A DNA stretch of 47,854 nucleotides from positions 1 to 47,854 of the forward strand of contig JBDRFP010000032.1 of the NCBI GenBank assembly GCA_043818555.1. Direction: 5' to 3'. Below are positions 32,178 to 40,764 of this stretch, one piece after another. Each line of letters opens with the position of its first letter. Position 1 is the stretch's first letter. This DNA is from JAUYIW01 sp043818555 (GTDB taxonomy: Bacteria > Patescibacteriota > Patescibacteriia > UBA9934). Under the pieces are notes generated by a model. That model did no database searches, was not told the DNA's origin, and was given only the letters and a program-made list of their open reading frames with translations. Both the position numbers and the translations under genes were made by a program.

Positions 32178-33857
32178 TTACTCCTGAGTTACGCGGAAGA
32201 CTTCTTCCAGAGTAGTAATTCCAAGCAAAACCTTTTCAATTCCGTCGTGCATCATAGTTGTCATACCTGCCTTCATGGCAATGTCGCGAATTTCGTCCGC
32301 GTTCTTGTCTTGCATTATCGCCTCGCGAATTTCATCGTCCACTACAAGCACTTCAAAAAGACCTGTCCTACCATCATAGCCTTTATTCCCGCAAACTGCG
32401 CAACCCTGTCCTTTAAACAAACGGATCTTGGAGATATCTTTCTTCTCTGAAATTTCCTGAAGGTACTTTTTTACTTCGGGCATTTGTTCAATTGCCTGGA
32501 TTTCCTGCATTTCCGGATGGTAACTTGTAATGCAGCTCAGGCATATCTTTCTCACAAGTCTTTGCGCCACAATTACGACCACGGTTGATGCTACCAAAAA
32601 ATCCTCAACCCCCATGTCTTTGATCCGCGGGAAGCTTGTGGCTGCGTCGTTAGTGTGCAGGGTCGAAAGAACCAAGTGGCCGGTCATAGCGGCGTTTACT
32701 GCAATGTCTGCGGTTTCAGCATCACGGATTTCACCAACCATAATAATATCAGGGTCCTGGCGAACAATGGAACGAAGCCCCTTGGCAAATGTCAGATTGG
32801 TTTTTGTGTTCACCTGAATCTGGTTCACGCCATCAATGTCATACTCGACCGGATCTTCAATAGTTGAAATATTAACCTCGCGCTTGTTTAAAAGCCTTAC
32901 AATGGAGTACAAGGTTGTGGTCTTTCCAGACCCTGTCGGCCCGGTGGAGAGGATCATCCCCCACGGTCTTTTAATCGCGCGCTTCGTTTTTTCCAAGTCG
33001 CTGTCGTTCAGACCAAGGTCGGACAGGCTGAACTCACGGGTTTTCGCGGAAAGAAGACGCATTACCGATTTTTCACCATCTGTTGTTGGAACAATTGATA
33101 GTCGTATCTCCACCTTATCCCCCCATGGGGTTTCGTACTCGATCTTTCCGTCCTGAGCCGCCCTGTGTTCGTCGGTTGCAAGTTTTGACAAAACTTTTAG
33201 CCTGGTAACTATGCTTTCGTGGATCTTTTTTGGAATCTCACCCATGTCTTGCAAAATCCCGTCAATCCTAAATCTGACCCGTGTAAAATCATCTTCCGGC
33301 TCAATATGAATATCTGACGCGCGGTTTTGATAAGCATAATCAAAAAACGCATTCACCAATTCTGTCACAATGCTTTCAGACTGCCCCTCCCCCCTTTCCA
33401 AGATTGCCTTGAACGCCGAGCCCGGATCCTGGTGATAAAGGAACATGCTGCCGTCAATGTCTTTTGCCGTTGCAAATATAAAATCTACATTAGTGCGAAG
33501 ATACTTTTCAATCTGAGCTCTGAGGTTTATATTTTCAGGCTCTGAAATGGCTACAAAAATCTTATCTTTTTCCTTCTTTACCGGGAGCACCCTTTGCTTG
33601 CGGGCAAACTGCTCCGGAATCAATTCAAGAACATTGGCGGAAATGCTTTCGCGCTTTAAGTCAACATAGCGGATTCCATACCAGGTCCCCATCAGCTGGC
33701 CGAATTGATCAATAGTTAAGATGCCTTTAGAAATTATAATCTGCTCGATTTTTTCACGCGAGACATCGCGGGTTTTTAACACAGAATCAAAAACCTCACG
33801 GCTGATCCCGCCGCTCTCAACCAATGCTTCTGAATATTGTTCATCTGTTAATGCCAC
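32178..33857 (-). CDS. pilB: Type IV pilus extension ATPase PilB
   Basis: A 559-residue GspE/PilB secretion ATPase that powers pilus polymerisation. Its N1 domain (residues 1-150) is followed by the ATPase core, with Walker A GPTGSGKTT (306-314), the Asp box STIEDPVEYD (331-340), Walker B in DPDIIMVGEIRD and the His box AMTGHLVLSTLHTNDA. The tetracysteine zinc site (CLSC near 445 and CAVC near 495) is complete, as in GspE/PilB and unlike PilT. The start is GTG 33857, with a TATAAT about 20 bp upstream, so the leader is very short. First gene of the pilus operon. Confidence 0.96.
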   Translation of the reverse strand: MALTDEQYSEALVESGGISREVFDSVLKTRDVSREKIEQIIISKGILTIDQFGQLMGTWYGIRYVDLKRESISANVLELIPEQFARKQRVLPVKKEKDKIFVAISEPENINLRAQIEKYLRTNVDFIFATAKDIDGSMFLYHQDPGSAFKAILERGEGQSESIVTELVNAFFDYAYQNRASDIHIEPEDDFTRVRFRIDGILQDMGEIPKKIHESIVTRLKVLSKLATDEHRAAQDGKIEYETPWGDKVEIRLSIVPTTDGEKSVMRLLSAKTREFSLSDLGLNDSDLEKTKRAIKRPWGMILSTGPTGSGKTTTLYSIVRLLNKREVNISTIEDPVEYDIDGVNQIQVNTKTNLTFAKGLRSIVRQDPDIIMVGEIRDAETADIAVNAAMTGHLVLSTLHTNDAATSFPRIKDMGVEDFLVASTVVVIVAQRLVRKICLSCITSYHPEMQEIQAIEQMPEVKKYLQEISEKKDISKIRLFKGQGCAVCGNKGYDGRTGLFEVLVVDDEIREAIMQDKNADEIRDIAMKAGMTTMMHDGIEKVLLGITTLEEVFRVTQE

Positions 33858-33876
33858 AGATATAATTGTTGCAAAT

Positions 33877-33882
33877 ATTATA
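33877..33882 (-). promoter_or_regulatory. TATAAT -10 box of the pilus operon
   Basis: TATAAT on the minus strand (33882-33877), 20 bp upstream of the GTG start. No good -35 is visible because its place is taken by the terminator hairpin of the preceding gene. Confidence 0.55.
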
Positions 33883-33888
33883 ACACAA

Positions 33889-33908
33889 AACGAGCCTTCT
33901 GGCTCGTT
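33889..33908 (-). terminator. Terminator of the response regulator gene
   Basis: AACGAGCC (33908-33901) pairs with GGCTCGTT (33896-33889) around a 4-nt loop. On the minus strand TTGTGTT follows. It separates the response regulator from the pilB promoter. Confidence 0.8.
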
Positions 33909-34000
33909 GTTGTTAATAACGGAAACCTTTATCTCTACAGATTGCTGATCGGTACAGATGTACAGATCCGAACACGCAATCCGTTTTGTAAATCTGTAGT

Positions 34001-34366
34001 TTACTTTAGTGTTCCGCGGATCTTACTTATTACTTCCTGAATCGATGTGTCTGACTTAACGATAAACTCTTTTGCTCCAAGCTTTTTTCCGCGTTCGATG
34101 TCAGACTCCTGACCAAGGTTTGAAAGAATCAGAACCGGGATGCCCTTAAGCTTGGGGTCGGCCTTCATTTCCTCAAGTACTGCAAAGCCGTCTTTCTTTG
34201 GCAAGATTAAATCAAGCAGGATTAGTGACGGCTTATCTTCGCGCATCTTTTTTAGCCCTTCGACACCGTCAAGCGCAAAATCAGCATCAATTCCCTCCTT
34301 CTTCAGCTTTGTCGCATAAATTTTCGACAAAAACTTGTCGTCTTCAATAATAAGTACTTTTGCCAT
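34001..34366 (-). CDS. Single-domain response regulator (CheY-like)
   Basis: A 121-residue receiver domain without an output domain. The acidic pocket is Asp9/Asp10, the phosphoacceptor is Asp52 in LLDLILPKKDG, the switch Ser82 is in LILSNLG and Lys104 in FIVKSD. All conserved positions are intact. It has no kinase neighbour. It sits upstream of pilB on the same strand but has its own terminator, so it may regulate pilus function in trans, as CheY-like proteins do in other pilus systems. That link is inferred from position only. Confidence 0.93.
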   Translation of the reverse strand: MAKVLIIEDDKFLSKIYATKLKKEGIDADFALDGVEGLKKMREDKPSLILLDLILPKKDGFAVLEEMKADPKLKGIPVLILSNLGQESDIERGKKLGAKEFIVKSDTSIQEVISKIRGTLK

Positions 34367-34620
34367 AATAATTGTTATTTCGGCCTAATTATACATCAAC
34401 TGGTTTGAGCGTGCAAAGTCCTTCATCGCTCGCGCCTCAGCGTAGCGCTCATCTCCTCTCTCATCCCTTTTCAGCCATTCCCGATCTTCAACCCCGTCTC
34501 TCCCTTCACCCCTTTCCGATCTTCAACCCCGCCACCCTTTTCTTCCCCTCTCGTCCCTTTCCGATCTCCCCAACCCGCTCCCCCGGCTCCTGATTTATTT
34601 TGATTTGGAAGATGCTAGAA
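34367..34620. repeat. C/T-rich intergenic repeat region
   Basis: About 250 bp without a gene. The plus strand is pyrimidine-rich, with repeats such as CCTTTCCGATCTTCAACCCC. A CCCGGCTCCTGATTTATTTTG segment at its right end resembles the 3' part of the 88-bp element at 36056 and 38333. Related pyrimidine repeats occur at 35815-35965. Confidence 0.6.
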
Positions 34621-35667
34621 CTACTCATGCAATAATTTAATAATCTCCACAACTCCATTGTTTGCGTCTACCCTTATCAGATCGCCATCTTTTATAATTT
34701 CTGTTGCATTTCCTGTGCTAACAACACAAGGAATCCCCGACTCTCTACTTACAATCGCTGCATGACATGTAATCCCACCTTCGTCGGTTACTATCGCTGA
34801 AGCTATTCCAATAGCGACCATCATGTCGGGAGTAGTCATTGGAGCAACCAATATATCGCCTTTTTTAACCTTATCAAGATCACTAAGCTCAAAAATGATT
34901 TTTGCCCTCCCTTCAGCAGTACCCTTGCAGGCAATCTGACCGGTGATTTTCTCATCAGTATCCCAAACCTTCTGTACCAACATAATGTTTACATCTTGGG
35001 CGTATTGCCTTGCATCAAATAACATGTTCCCCCTGTGATATATCCAGCCTTTCTTTCTCTGGTCGATTGTATCTTGTGAGGGCGCCTTATCTTCCAATAA
35101 CTCTGACATCAAAACAAAGCTTGCGTTCTCGACGCCTACTTTTTGAGTCATGATGTTGCTCAAGTAAGCAATCGCCAAATGAAAAATCTTATCGCTGTAA
35201 TCTCTAATGCGAATTGATATCTCGCGAAGCTCGTTTGATACTTCATAGGAGTCGGTGCCGCCCAACAAATTCGAAATTGCTTGCGTGGGACTAATATCAA
35301 GTATTAAATCTAACAATTGTCTCGTGTCATTTGACTCATTGTGTATCAGCTTCTTTAATTCGTCACAGTTGTTTTGAGACTCCTGCTCGATCTCTCTGTA
35401 CCAAGAAAGATTGTTCTCCAAATAGTGTATTAAAGGCTGAACGCTTTGCTCCGGATCGCTGTAATCATAATAAACCGAAACTCCTTTTCCCGGAGAGTAA
35501 ATAAACATTGGATCAAAGGAAAGAAGGTCTTTGTATTTCTTTGGGAGCATGATCCTTTCGCCAATATCCCAACGTTCACAGTCAAAAAGGTCGATCGGTC
35601 TGTTCATTACCTTTAGAAACAAGTGTGTATACTCGTATCTAGGGCTGTTATTATTCTTACTTATCAT
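34621..35667 (-). CDS. PEP-utilizing enzyme mobile-domain protein
   Basis: A 348-residue protein whose last ~100 residues are the swivelling phosphohistidine domain of PEP synthase/PPDK: ILVAPMTTPDMMVAI, then DEGGITCHAAIVSRESGIPCVV with the phosphoryl His in TCHAAI, then GDLIRVDANNGVVEI. The N-terminal 240 residues are helical and unlike PEP synthase; no ATP-grasp or PEP-binding barrel is present. Stand-alone mobile-domain proteins of this kind have been annotated in CPR and other genomes, and their reaction is unknown. ATG 35667 chosen over 35697. Confidence 0.8.
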   Translation of the reverse strand: MISKNNNSPRYEYTHLFLKVMNRPIDLFDCERWDIGERIMLPKKYKDLLSFDPMFIYSPGKGVSVYYDYSDPEQSVQPLIHYLENNLSWYREIEQESQNNCDELKKLIHNESNDTRQLLDLILDISPTQAISNLLGGTDSYEVSNELREISIRIRDYSDKIFHLAIAYLSNIMTQKVGVENASFVLMSELLEDKAPSQDTIDQRKKGWIYHRGNMLFDARQYAQDVNIMLVQKVWDTDEKITGQIACKGTAEGRAKIIFELSDLDKVKKGDILVAPMTTPDMMVAIGIASAIVTDEGGITCHAAIVSRESGIPCVVSTGNATEIIKDGDLIRVDANNGVVEIIKLLHE

Positions 35668-35697
35668 ATATCTTAATTTTAGCACGGTTCTAGACAA

Positions 35698-36149
35698 GAT
35701 TTAGGGATCAAGGGGGAAAAGGGTCAGACCCTTCCCTCGCCACGGCTACGGAGGACGGGCGTAAATCGTGGTGCTTGCGATCAAATGCTGGACTTTTGGG
35801 GCTCGCGATCCTCCCGACTCCCTTCTCTCCCCTTTCCGATCTTCGACCACGCCACCCTTTTCAACCCTACGCGACCCTCCCGATCCCCCTCCCTCTCCCT
35901 GCTCACCCCTTTTCTTCCCTTCTCATCCCTTTCCGATCCTCCCAACCCACTCCCTCGGCTCCGTTTTTTGATCTACATAATCCGAATTTACCGTTATACT
36001 CCGATCGTTGTTTAATGGTAAATTTCTTCACCTAGATCCGAAGTTACGTATCGTGTGGGGTCAGGTCGTTACTTGTAGCGTTTGCGACTAAATGCTGGGC
36101 TTTTGAGCCCCGCACTCGCAAGGAGCCGCTCCTCGGCTCCTGGTTAATT
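35698..36149. repeat. Long intergenic repeat region in the accessory block
   Basis: About 450 bp without a gene. It contains AGGGTCAGACCCT (35725-35737), a degenerate copy of the 88-bp element (35768-35810), pyrimidine-rich repeats (35815-35960, similar to those at 34440-34600) and then a complete 88-bp element (36056-36143). It reads as a graveyard of REP-like insertions. Confidence 0.65.
36056..36143. repeat. 88-bp repeat element, copy A
   Basis: Begins TGGGGTCAGGTCGTTACTTG and ends GGCTCCTGG. It contains two hairpins, GGGCT/AGCCC and AGGAGCCG/CGGCTCCT. It is almost identical to copy C (38333-38420) and to the first 50 bases of copy B (37247-37297). It lies 3' of the deaminase gene. Confidence 0.85.
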
Positions 36150-36587
36150 TTATTTCTGCATTTCTCTCACCCGATCTATTGCCTTTTCAAACATTTCTTC
36201 CACACTAATCTTTTCCCATCCATCGGGCACAGGATAGACTACATTTGCAATCTTAGTTTGTGACATTATTCTACTGCAAGTGACACAAGAATATGAGGCG
36301 TCCGTATACCTAACTTGCCCATTCTTCTTGATTAGAAGAACATACATATCGGCTCCGGCAACGTCAACTTTATCGTTAAGGGCATTCATTAAAGCCGATT
36401 CTTCTCCGTGGGCTACAAGGTCTTCGCTGTCAGCAAACTCAGGCAGCTTCGTTGAGTTGTAAGCAAAACCTGAAGCAAGAATGTTTACATCCCTTACTAT
36501 GAGCGCGCCACACTTTGGACTGAAATCTGACCTTGACGTGACCTCGTTAAGCTCTTTTTCAATATTTGGATCAATTTTGATTTTCAT
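36150..36587 (-). CDS. Cytidine/dCMP deaminase-like protein
   Basis: A 145-residue zinc deaminase fold. The zinc/catalytic motif is HGE (His60-Glu62) and the second motif is SCVTC (Cys101, Cys104), equal to the usual PCxxC with Ser for Pro. KCGALIVRDVNILASGF precedes. Helices after the motif are normal, ending in a basic C-terminus. It could deaminate free cytidine/dCMP or a related base. The start overlaps the preceding PLC-like gene by 17 bp, so the two are likely co-translated. Confidence 0.85.
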   Translation of the reverse strand: MKIKIDPNIEKELNEVTSRSDFSPKCGALIVRDVNILASGFAYNSTKLPEFADSEDLVAHGEESALMNALNDKVDVAGADMYVLLIKKNGQVRYTDASYSCVTCSRIMSQTKIANVVYPVPDGWEKISVEEMFEKAIDRVREMQK

Positions 36588-37215
36588 ATTTTTTCTTCAA
36601 AGTAATTAATGCTACAGACTCATAAATTAAGCCAACCTTTTTGATCATGCCCTCATCATTCATCACCTCATCTACCAAAGTCATCACACCGTTCACGATC
36701 TCCTCGTCTACATTCATATCTTTCCAAAATTTTTCATAAACATCTAAAGTCGGCTTCTTTGAGTATAACTCATTCTGAATTTCAAAATATCGCTTAAGTA
36801 ATTCAGGATCCTCGCCTCTGACCGGATCACACGTTAAATTCAATATCAATTTTATATCAGTCCCGAGTCGGTCAAAACTAATCATGTCTTCCGCAAACTT
36901 AACTGCAGTGATGAATCGCCATTGTCGGTTACCTTGACCTAACTCATCCTGAGGCCAAGGAGACATGTCAAGATAATGCGGTTTGGCCAACTTGTCGTAT
37001 AAATAGTGAACAGCCCAGCCCTTTTCAAAATCTGATTGACCTTCAGCGTATGGATCAATTGGACTGCCCTGACCATGAGTTAGCTCCCGCTTGGTCTGTG
37101 TAATATAACGAGAATCCGGATAAATAGTGCCAGCATAATACTGGTCAAAATCTTTTATACCCAGCCGCTCGCTAATATCCCGCGCAAATCGCACATGCGT
37201 TAATTCCATTGCCAT
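36571..37215 (-). CDS. Zinc-dependent phospholipase C-like/HD-like helical protein
   Basis: A 214-residue all-helical protein. ELTHVRFARDISERLG at the N-terminus, AGTIYPDSRYI, LTHGQGSPI and KGWAVHYLYDKLA give a His/Asp pattern (H-x-R-F-A, PDS, THG, HYLYD) like that of the zinc-dependent phospholipase C/nuclease P1 superfamily, in which His and Asp residues bind metal. There is no signal peptide, so it would act in the cytoplasm, which is unusual for secreted phospholipases. An HD-type phosphohydrolase is the alternative reading. The 88-bp repeat copy B lies upstream. Confidence 0.6.
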   Translation of the reverse strand: MAMELTHVRFARDISERLGIKDFDQYYAGTIYPDSRYITQTKRELTHGQGSPIDPYAEGQSDFEKGWAVHYLYDKLAKPHYLDMSPWPQDELGQGNRQWRFITAVKFAEDMISFDRLGTDIKLILNLTCDPVRGEDPELLKRYFEIQNELYSKKPTLDVYEKFWKDMNVDEEIVNGVMTLVDEVMNDEGMIKKVGLIYESVALITLKKKYENQN

Positions 37216-37246
37216 ACAACTAGGTTAGATATTGAGATCTGGAATT

Positions 37247-37297
37247 TGGGGTCAGGTCGTTACTTGTAGCGTTTGCGACTAAATGCTGGGCTTTTGA
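37247..37297. repeat. 88-bp repeat element, copy B (5' part)
   Basis: Matches copies A and C from TGGGGTCAGG through CTGGGCTTTTGA, then diverges. It lies between the PLC-like gene and the transglutaminase-like gene. Confidence 0.8.
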
Positions 37298-37315
37298 TCT
37301 TCTCGACCAAAAGAA

Positions 37316-38326
37316 TTAACTGTCTTGTGTTTTGTTAGCAGCTCCCGCTCCGAGCTTTCTGTACCATTCGCCGGCAATATTTCTTTTAGCATCTTCTCCT
37401 TCCAAATACGGAAACCCTTTCCAAAGTTCATCAACCTTCAAAATCTGATCAGCAAACTCTTCAGCGTTTAAGCTCTTTTTAAAAATCCTCAAAGCCTCCT
37501 CCTTACTTTTCTCTCTCTGTCTTTTTTCCTCCCCCTGTCCTTTTTCATAAAATGAATCAGGAACAGTGAATTCTTTTAACAGTTGCCCCCTTATTTCCCT
37601 GAACGCATCGGCGGCAGATTTATCCACTGGGATATTGTCATTCTCAAACTCTGGACTACCATCTAGAGCGGCCCCAGCATTCCCTAAGTACCCATGCAAA
37701 ACACCTTCTTCAGGGGGTAGCACCATCATATTTCTCATTGCACCATTTTTACCAAAATAAAAATCCTTATCTCGAGGGGCATAATCCATCAAATTGCATT
37801 CTGCCATATCCCCCAAGCCCTTATATCCCTTTAAAGCCTCTTTTGGAAAAGTGAAATATAGGTCATTATTTGAATCAAAATACACGAGAGTGTCGTCATC
37901 CGCTTCGCATAGAATCATCGAGTGTCCGTAAGGTATCGCTACCGCATGCTCCACGCCAAGATTCTTGAATATCTGAGATACGATCATAGATCTTCCAGCG
38001 CATTCTAGATCACCCGTCCTCATAGAGTCTAACAACACTCCATTTCCTTTCGGTTCGGGTTTAGGATTATCCGCCCCTTTCTTAATCAAATTGAATACAG
38101 CCAACGGAACTTCTGATTTTGGTAATTCTTTTACCTTAAACATTATCTCTTTGTATCTTTCTAGCTTCTCGATTTCACTAAACAAATGCTGAGGGAATTG
38201 ATCAAGCTCGTCTACAGGTAATCCTAGTGTTTTATACAAAAAATCGAGAGCTTTTTGATAAGACTCTTTTTCTCGTTGAGCTTCTCGCTCAACGGGATTC
38301 TCATTATATGGATGCTTTGGATTCAT
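37316..38326 (-). CDS. Transglutaminase-like cysteine protein
   Basis: A 336-residue protein. Its central part carries a Cys-His-Asp set in transglutaminase/papain order: Cys109 in GDLECAGRSMIVSQIF, His135 in YGHSMIL and Asp151 in VYFDSNN. This is the active-site pattern of transglutaminase-core proteins (peptidase or amide-forming). The N-terminus is helical and acidic, and the C-terminus has a Lys/Glu-rich helix. No signal peptide is seen. ATG 38326 lies 6 bp past repeat copy C; a longer reading from 38398 would translate the repeat itself and is rejected. Confidence 0.72.
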   Translation of the reverse strand: MNPKHPYNENPVEREAQREKESYQKALDFLYKTLGLPVDELDQFPQHLFSEIEKLERYKEIMFKVKELPKSEVPLAVFNLIKKGADNPKPEPKGNGVLLDSMRTGDLECAGRSMIVSQIFKNLGVEHAVAIPYGHSMILCEADDDTLVYFDSNNDLYFTFPKEALKGYKGLGDMAECNLMDYAPRDKDFYFGKNGAMRNMMVLPPEEGVLHGYLGNAGAALDGSPEFENDNIPVDKSAADAFREIRGQLLKEFTVPDSFYEKGQGEEKRQREKSKEEALRIFKKSLNAEEFADQILKVDELWKGFPYLEGEDAKRNIAGEWYRKLGAGAANKTQDS

Positions 38327-38332
38327 ACAATC

Positions 38333-38420
38333 TGGGGTCAGGTCGTTACTTGTAGCGTTTGCGACTAAATGCTGGGCTTTTGAGCCCCGCACTCGCAAGG
38401 AGCCGCTCCCCGGCTCCTGG
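38333..38420. repeat. 88-bp repeat element, copy C
   Basis: Nearly identical to copy A over its full 88 bp (one base difference seen in the hairpin loop, CTCC versus CCCC). It sits between the SET gene stop and the start of the transglutaminase-like gene. Confidence 0.85.
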
Positions 38421-38427
38421 TTTTTAT

Positions 38428-38943
38428 TTAATCAGTTTTGAACTTGTCCTTAAGATACGGCGAGTAGTATTCGCCATACATCTTTTGGAACTCCGGATCT
38501 TCCCATGTGGTAGAGTCGATCGTTTTTCGACAATCTGAGCTCCCGCAATTGCATACAAAAACCTCAAAATCTGTTTCCATAAACGCATAGTTCAGCACAA
38601 GCTCTTCACCCGACTCGATATCTCGAATTGCCACCATTGTAACGCTCGAGTTAAAACCTACGTTCGGCTCGCATGAATGATTAAAAATCCCACTCTCTTT
38701 TATCTCTTCGTTGCTGGACGGCACGATAAAAAAGTCATCGCTCACCTGCACGCCAGCATGGCTGACGATCTTTCTATACTCATAAATCTCTGATCTAGGG
38801 ACAGCAATACCGCCGAAGACATTAATCGGCTCGCCTTTTTTAATGTCCTCGATCGCAAAAATGCCGTACCTATGAATCTTCGAATCTCCTGGCCTCGCTT
38901 TCGGTGTAAGCCAACGATGCGGCCATCTTTCGTGTAAATCCAT
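38428..38943 (-). CDS. SET-domain protein
   Basis: A 171-residue SET-domain protein, expected to methylate lysine using S-adenosylmethionine. HRYGIFAIEDIKKGEPI begins the domain, FNHSCEPNVGF (NHSCEPN at 88-94) is the SAM/lysine motif, and GEELVLNYAF has the catalytic Tyr119. A post-SET cysteine cluster, CNCGSSDC (C131, C133, C138), can bind zinc with the Cys of the NHSC motif. The domain organisation resembles eukaryotic-type SET proteins. No histone-like target is seen in the window; the target is unknown. Confidence 0.9.
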   Translation of the reverse strand: MDLHERWPHRWLTPKARPGDSKIHRYGIFAIEDIKKGEPINVFGGIAVPRSEIYEYRKIVSHAGVQVSDDFFIVPSSNEEIKESGIFNHSCEPNVGFNSSVTMVAIRDIESGEELVLNYAFMETDFEVFVCNCGSSDCRKTIDSTTWEDPEFQKMYGEYYSPYLKDKFKTD

Positions 38944-38997
38944 ATTTATTTTTTATTTGACATTATAAATTCAAAATTCGGTATTCGACATTCAAAC

Positions 38998-40698
38998 CTA
39001 CCAACTCCCTCCTCCGCCTCCACCAAACCCTCCGCCGGAGAAGCCTCCGCCGGCTGATCCGCCGGATGATGATGCTCGAGGTGGCGATACTGCCACGCTG
39101 AATGAGTTGTTGAAGCTTGTTAGGCTGTTGACGAACACGCTCGGCGACGAGAACGCGGTCGAGCTTACATACCAGTCCGGCTGTTTAAACTCCATATCTT
39201 TAAACACCTCTGCCCAGTGATCGACGTCAGCAAATGCAATCGCATACGGCAGGTACTGCTCAAACATGTTTTCCTTCTCCTGCCATTCCGATCGGTAGCG
39301 CTCGGCCGTGTGCATGAATAACTTAAAGCCCAAAGCTTTTCTTACAATCTCAACGCCCTTTGCCGTCTTCTTTGGCATCAGCGCTGCAAAAATGAATACT
39401 ATTACCGAACTGACAATGTAAACGGTCGCGATTATGCGTCCGAACATTCCAATGATAATAATGCCTGCAGCAAACAGCATCGCGGCGATGGCGAAACCAA
39501 TGCCCTGTCGAGCAAACGACCGCTTAGTGTAAATTCCGTCCTCTTCAATTTTATCGTTCAACGCCTTCTTAACCGCCTCCATCTTAAGCTGTGGGATTTT
39601 ATTCTTGAGCCCGTCGACAGTAACCGATGACTTACTGCCAAAAATCGCTTCAAAAAACCTTTTATGCGCCAGGTCCAGCCCATCGGTTGGTTTGATCTTA
39701 TCGAGCGTTATAATCTTCTTGGTCTTAGTCCTAAACAAGCCATCAACCTCTTCTTCATCAACACGAATCTTCAAATAACCTTTCACGGCCATCTGGATGA
39801 TCATTGACGACAAGTGCCACTTGTTAATGCCCTTGCTTGTCAGCATGCCTGCGTAGGCCGGCCATAAATCGCTTGGAGGCTGATATTCGGCAATCACGGT
39901 CTGCATTTCCGGATCTTTTCCAAACTTCCACCAGTAGTAAATCATACCGGCGATTACTAGCAGCGGGATTACAACCAGCCAGTTTGATTCTATAAACCAA
40001 ATTATACGGTCGATTATTGACGGCTCGTCGATGACGCCTTTTGGAATCCCGATCGCCACTGTAATAAAATCATTGGACGCAAATGCCACAATGTTTTTAT
40101 CGACAGCCGCGGCGCAATTCTGGCTGGTCGATCCATGATAACCGGTGTAGCAGGCGGTCTGAAGAATCTCTGTGCCTTCTGGGAAGACTACAAGCGCCGT
40201 AGTCTGTTCAATCGGCACCTCCCAGTCAATGCCGGTTATGTTCCAGTACAGCTCGTCGTAATCGTCGAGGTAAAGCATAGCGCGGTCGACCGTGTACTCG
40301 ATTGTGTATGTGTGCGCGCCTGTAATGGTGCGGTCCGGGTCGCCGATTCGTATGTACTTATCATAGCCGGATCGAGAGTCGTCAACAATTGCCTTCTCGT
40401 CGTCCTGTGTTACCGACACTAAATCGAGCTTGATATTTTGCCATGACCCATACTTATCGCTGTACACTACCGGAATAGTTCTGTAGATCCCATGTTTCTG
40501 TTCAAAAAACCTCACGTTGATTGTCTCAGTGATGTTAAGCGTGCTGTCATCCATTACCTTAATTTCGGCATCAAAACTATTTATCTCCCACCCAGCTGCA
40601 GACTGAGCGTCGGTCACATCAGGAGCAACCAAAAAAATCCCAAGCGCCAAAACACCAACGGCACTTACAAAAAGATATCTGATCATATATTTCGTCAT
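38998..40698 (-). CDS. DUF2207-family membrane protein
   Basis: A 566-residue protein. An N-terminal signal peptide (YLFVSAVGVLALGIFLVAPDVTDA) is followed by an extracytoplasmic beta-rich domain with the DUF2207 phrase STLNITETINVRFFEQKHGIYRTIPVVY. Then come a transmembrane helix (WLVVIPLLVIAGMIYYWW), a cytoplasmic domain with the WPAYAGMLTSKGINKWHLS region, two further membrane helices and a Gly/Ser-rich tail ending GGGFGGGGGGSW. The order and tail are characteristic of this bacterial family, whose function is unknown. Confidence 0.9.
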   Translation of the reverse strand: MTKYMIRYLFVSAVGVLALGIFLVAPDVTDAQSAAGWEINSFDAEIKVMDDSTLNITETINVRFFEQKHGIYRTIPVVYSDKYGSWQNIKLDLVSVTQDDEKAIVDDSRSGYDKYIRIGDPDRTITGAHTYTIEYTVDRAMLYLDDYDELYWNITGIDWEVPIEQTTALVVFPEGTEILQTACYTGYHGSTSQNCAAAVDKNIVAFASNDFITVAIGIPKGVIDEPSIIDRIIWFIESNWLVVIPLLVIAGMIYYWWKFGKDPEMQTVIAEYQPPSDLWPAYAGMLTSKGINKWHLSSMIIQMAVKGYLKIRVDEEEVDGLFRTKTKKIITLDKIKPTDGLDLAHKRFFEAIFGSKSSVTVDGLKNKIPQLKMEAVKKALNDKIEEDGIYTKRSFARQGIGFAIAAMLFAAGIIIIGMFGRIIATVYIVSSVIVFIFAALMPKKTAKGVEIVRKALGFKLFMHTAERYRSEWQEKENMFEQYLPYAIAFADVDHWAEVFKDMEFKQPDWYVSSTAFSSPSVFVNSLTSFNNSFSVAVSPPRASSSGGSAGGGFSGGGFGGGGGGSW

Positions 40699-40721
40699 GT
40701 ATCAAGAATTCTCCTCAAATT

Positions 40722-40760
40722 CTCCTCACCGGGAGAAGATACTCCTCACCGGGAGAGGAG
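40722..40760. repeat. REP-like double palindrome, copy 2
   Basis: Two units CTCCTCACCGGGAGAAGATA and CTCCTCACCGGGAGAGGAG, each able to form a CTCCTC/GAGGAG-type hairpin. It flanks the 3' side of the RAYT gene. Confidence 0.85.
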
Positions 40761-40764
40761 AGAT

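Noticed and set aside
38327..38398. N-terminal extension of the transglutaminase-like gene
   Set aside because: The extension would translate the 88-bp repeat, so ATG 38326 was chosen.
36056..38420. Integron attC sites between accessory genes
   Set aside because: The repeats follow genes on one strand like attC, but the core GTTRRRY and inverse RYYYAAC are absent and no integrase is present. I call them REP-like repeats instead.
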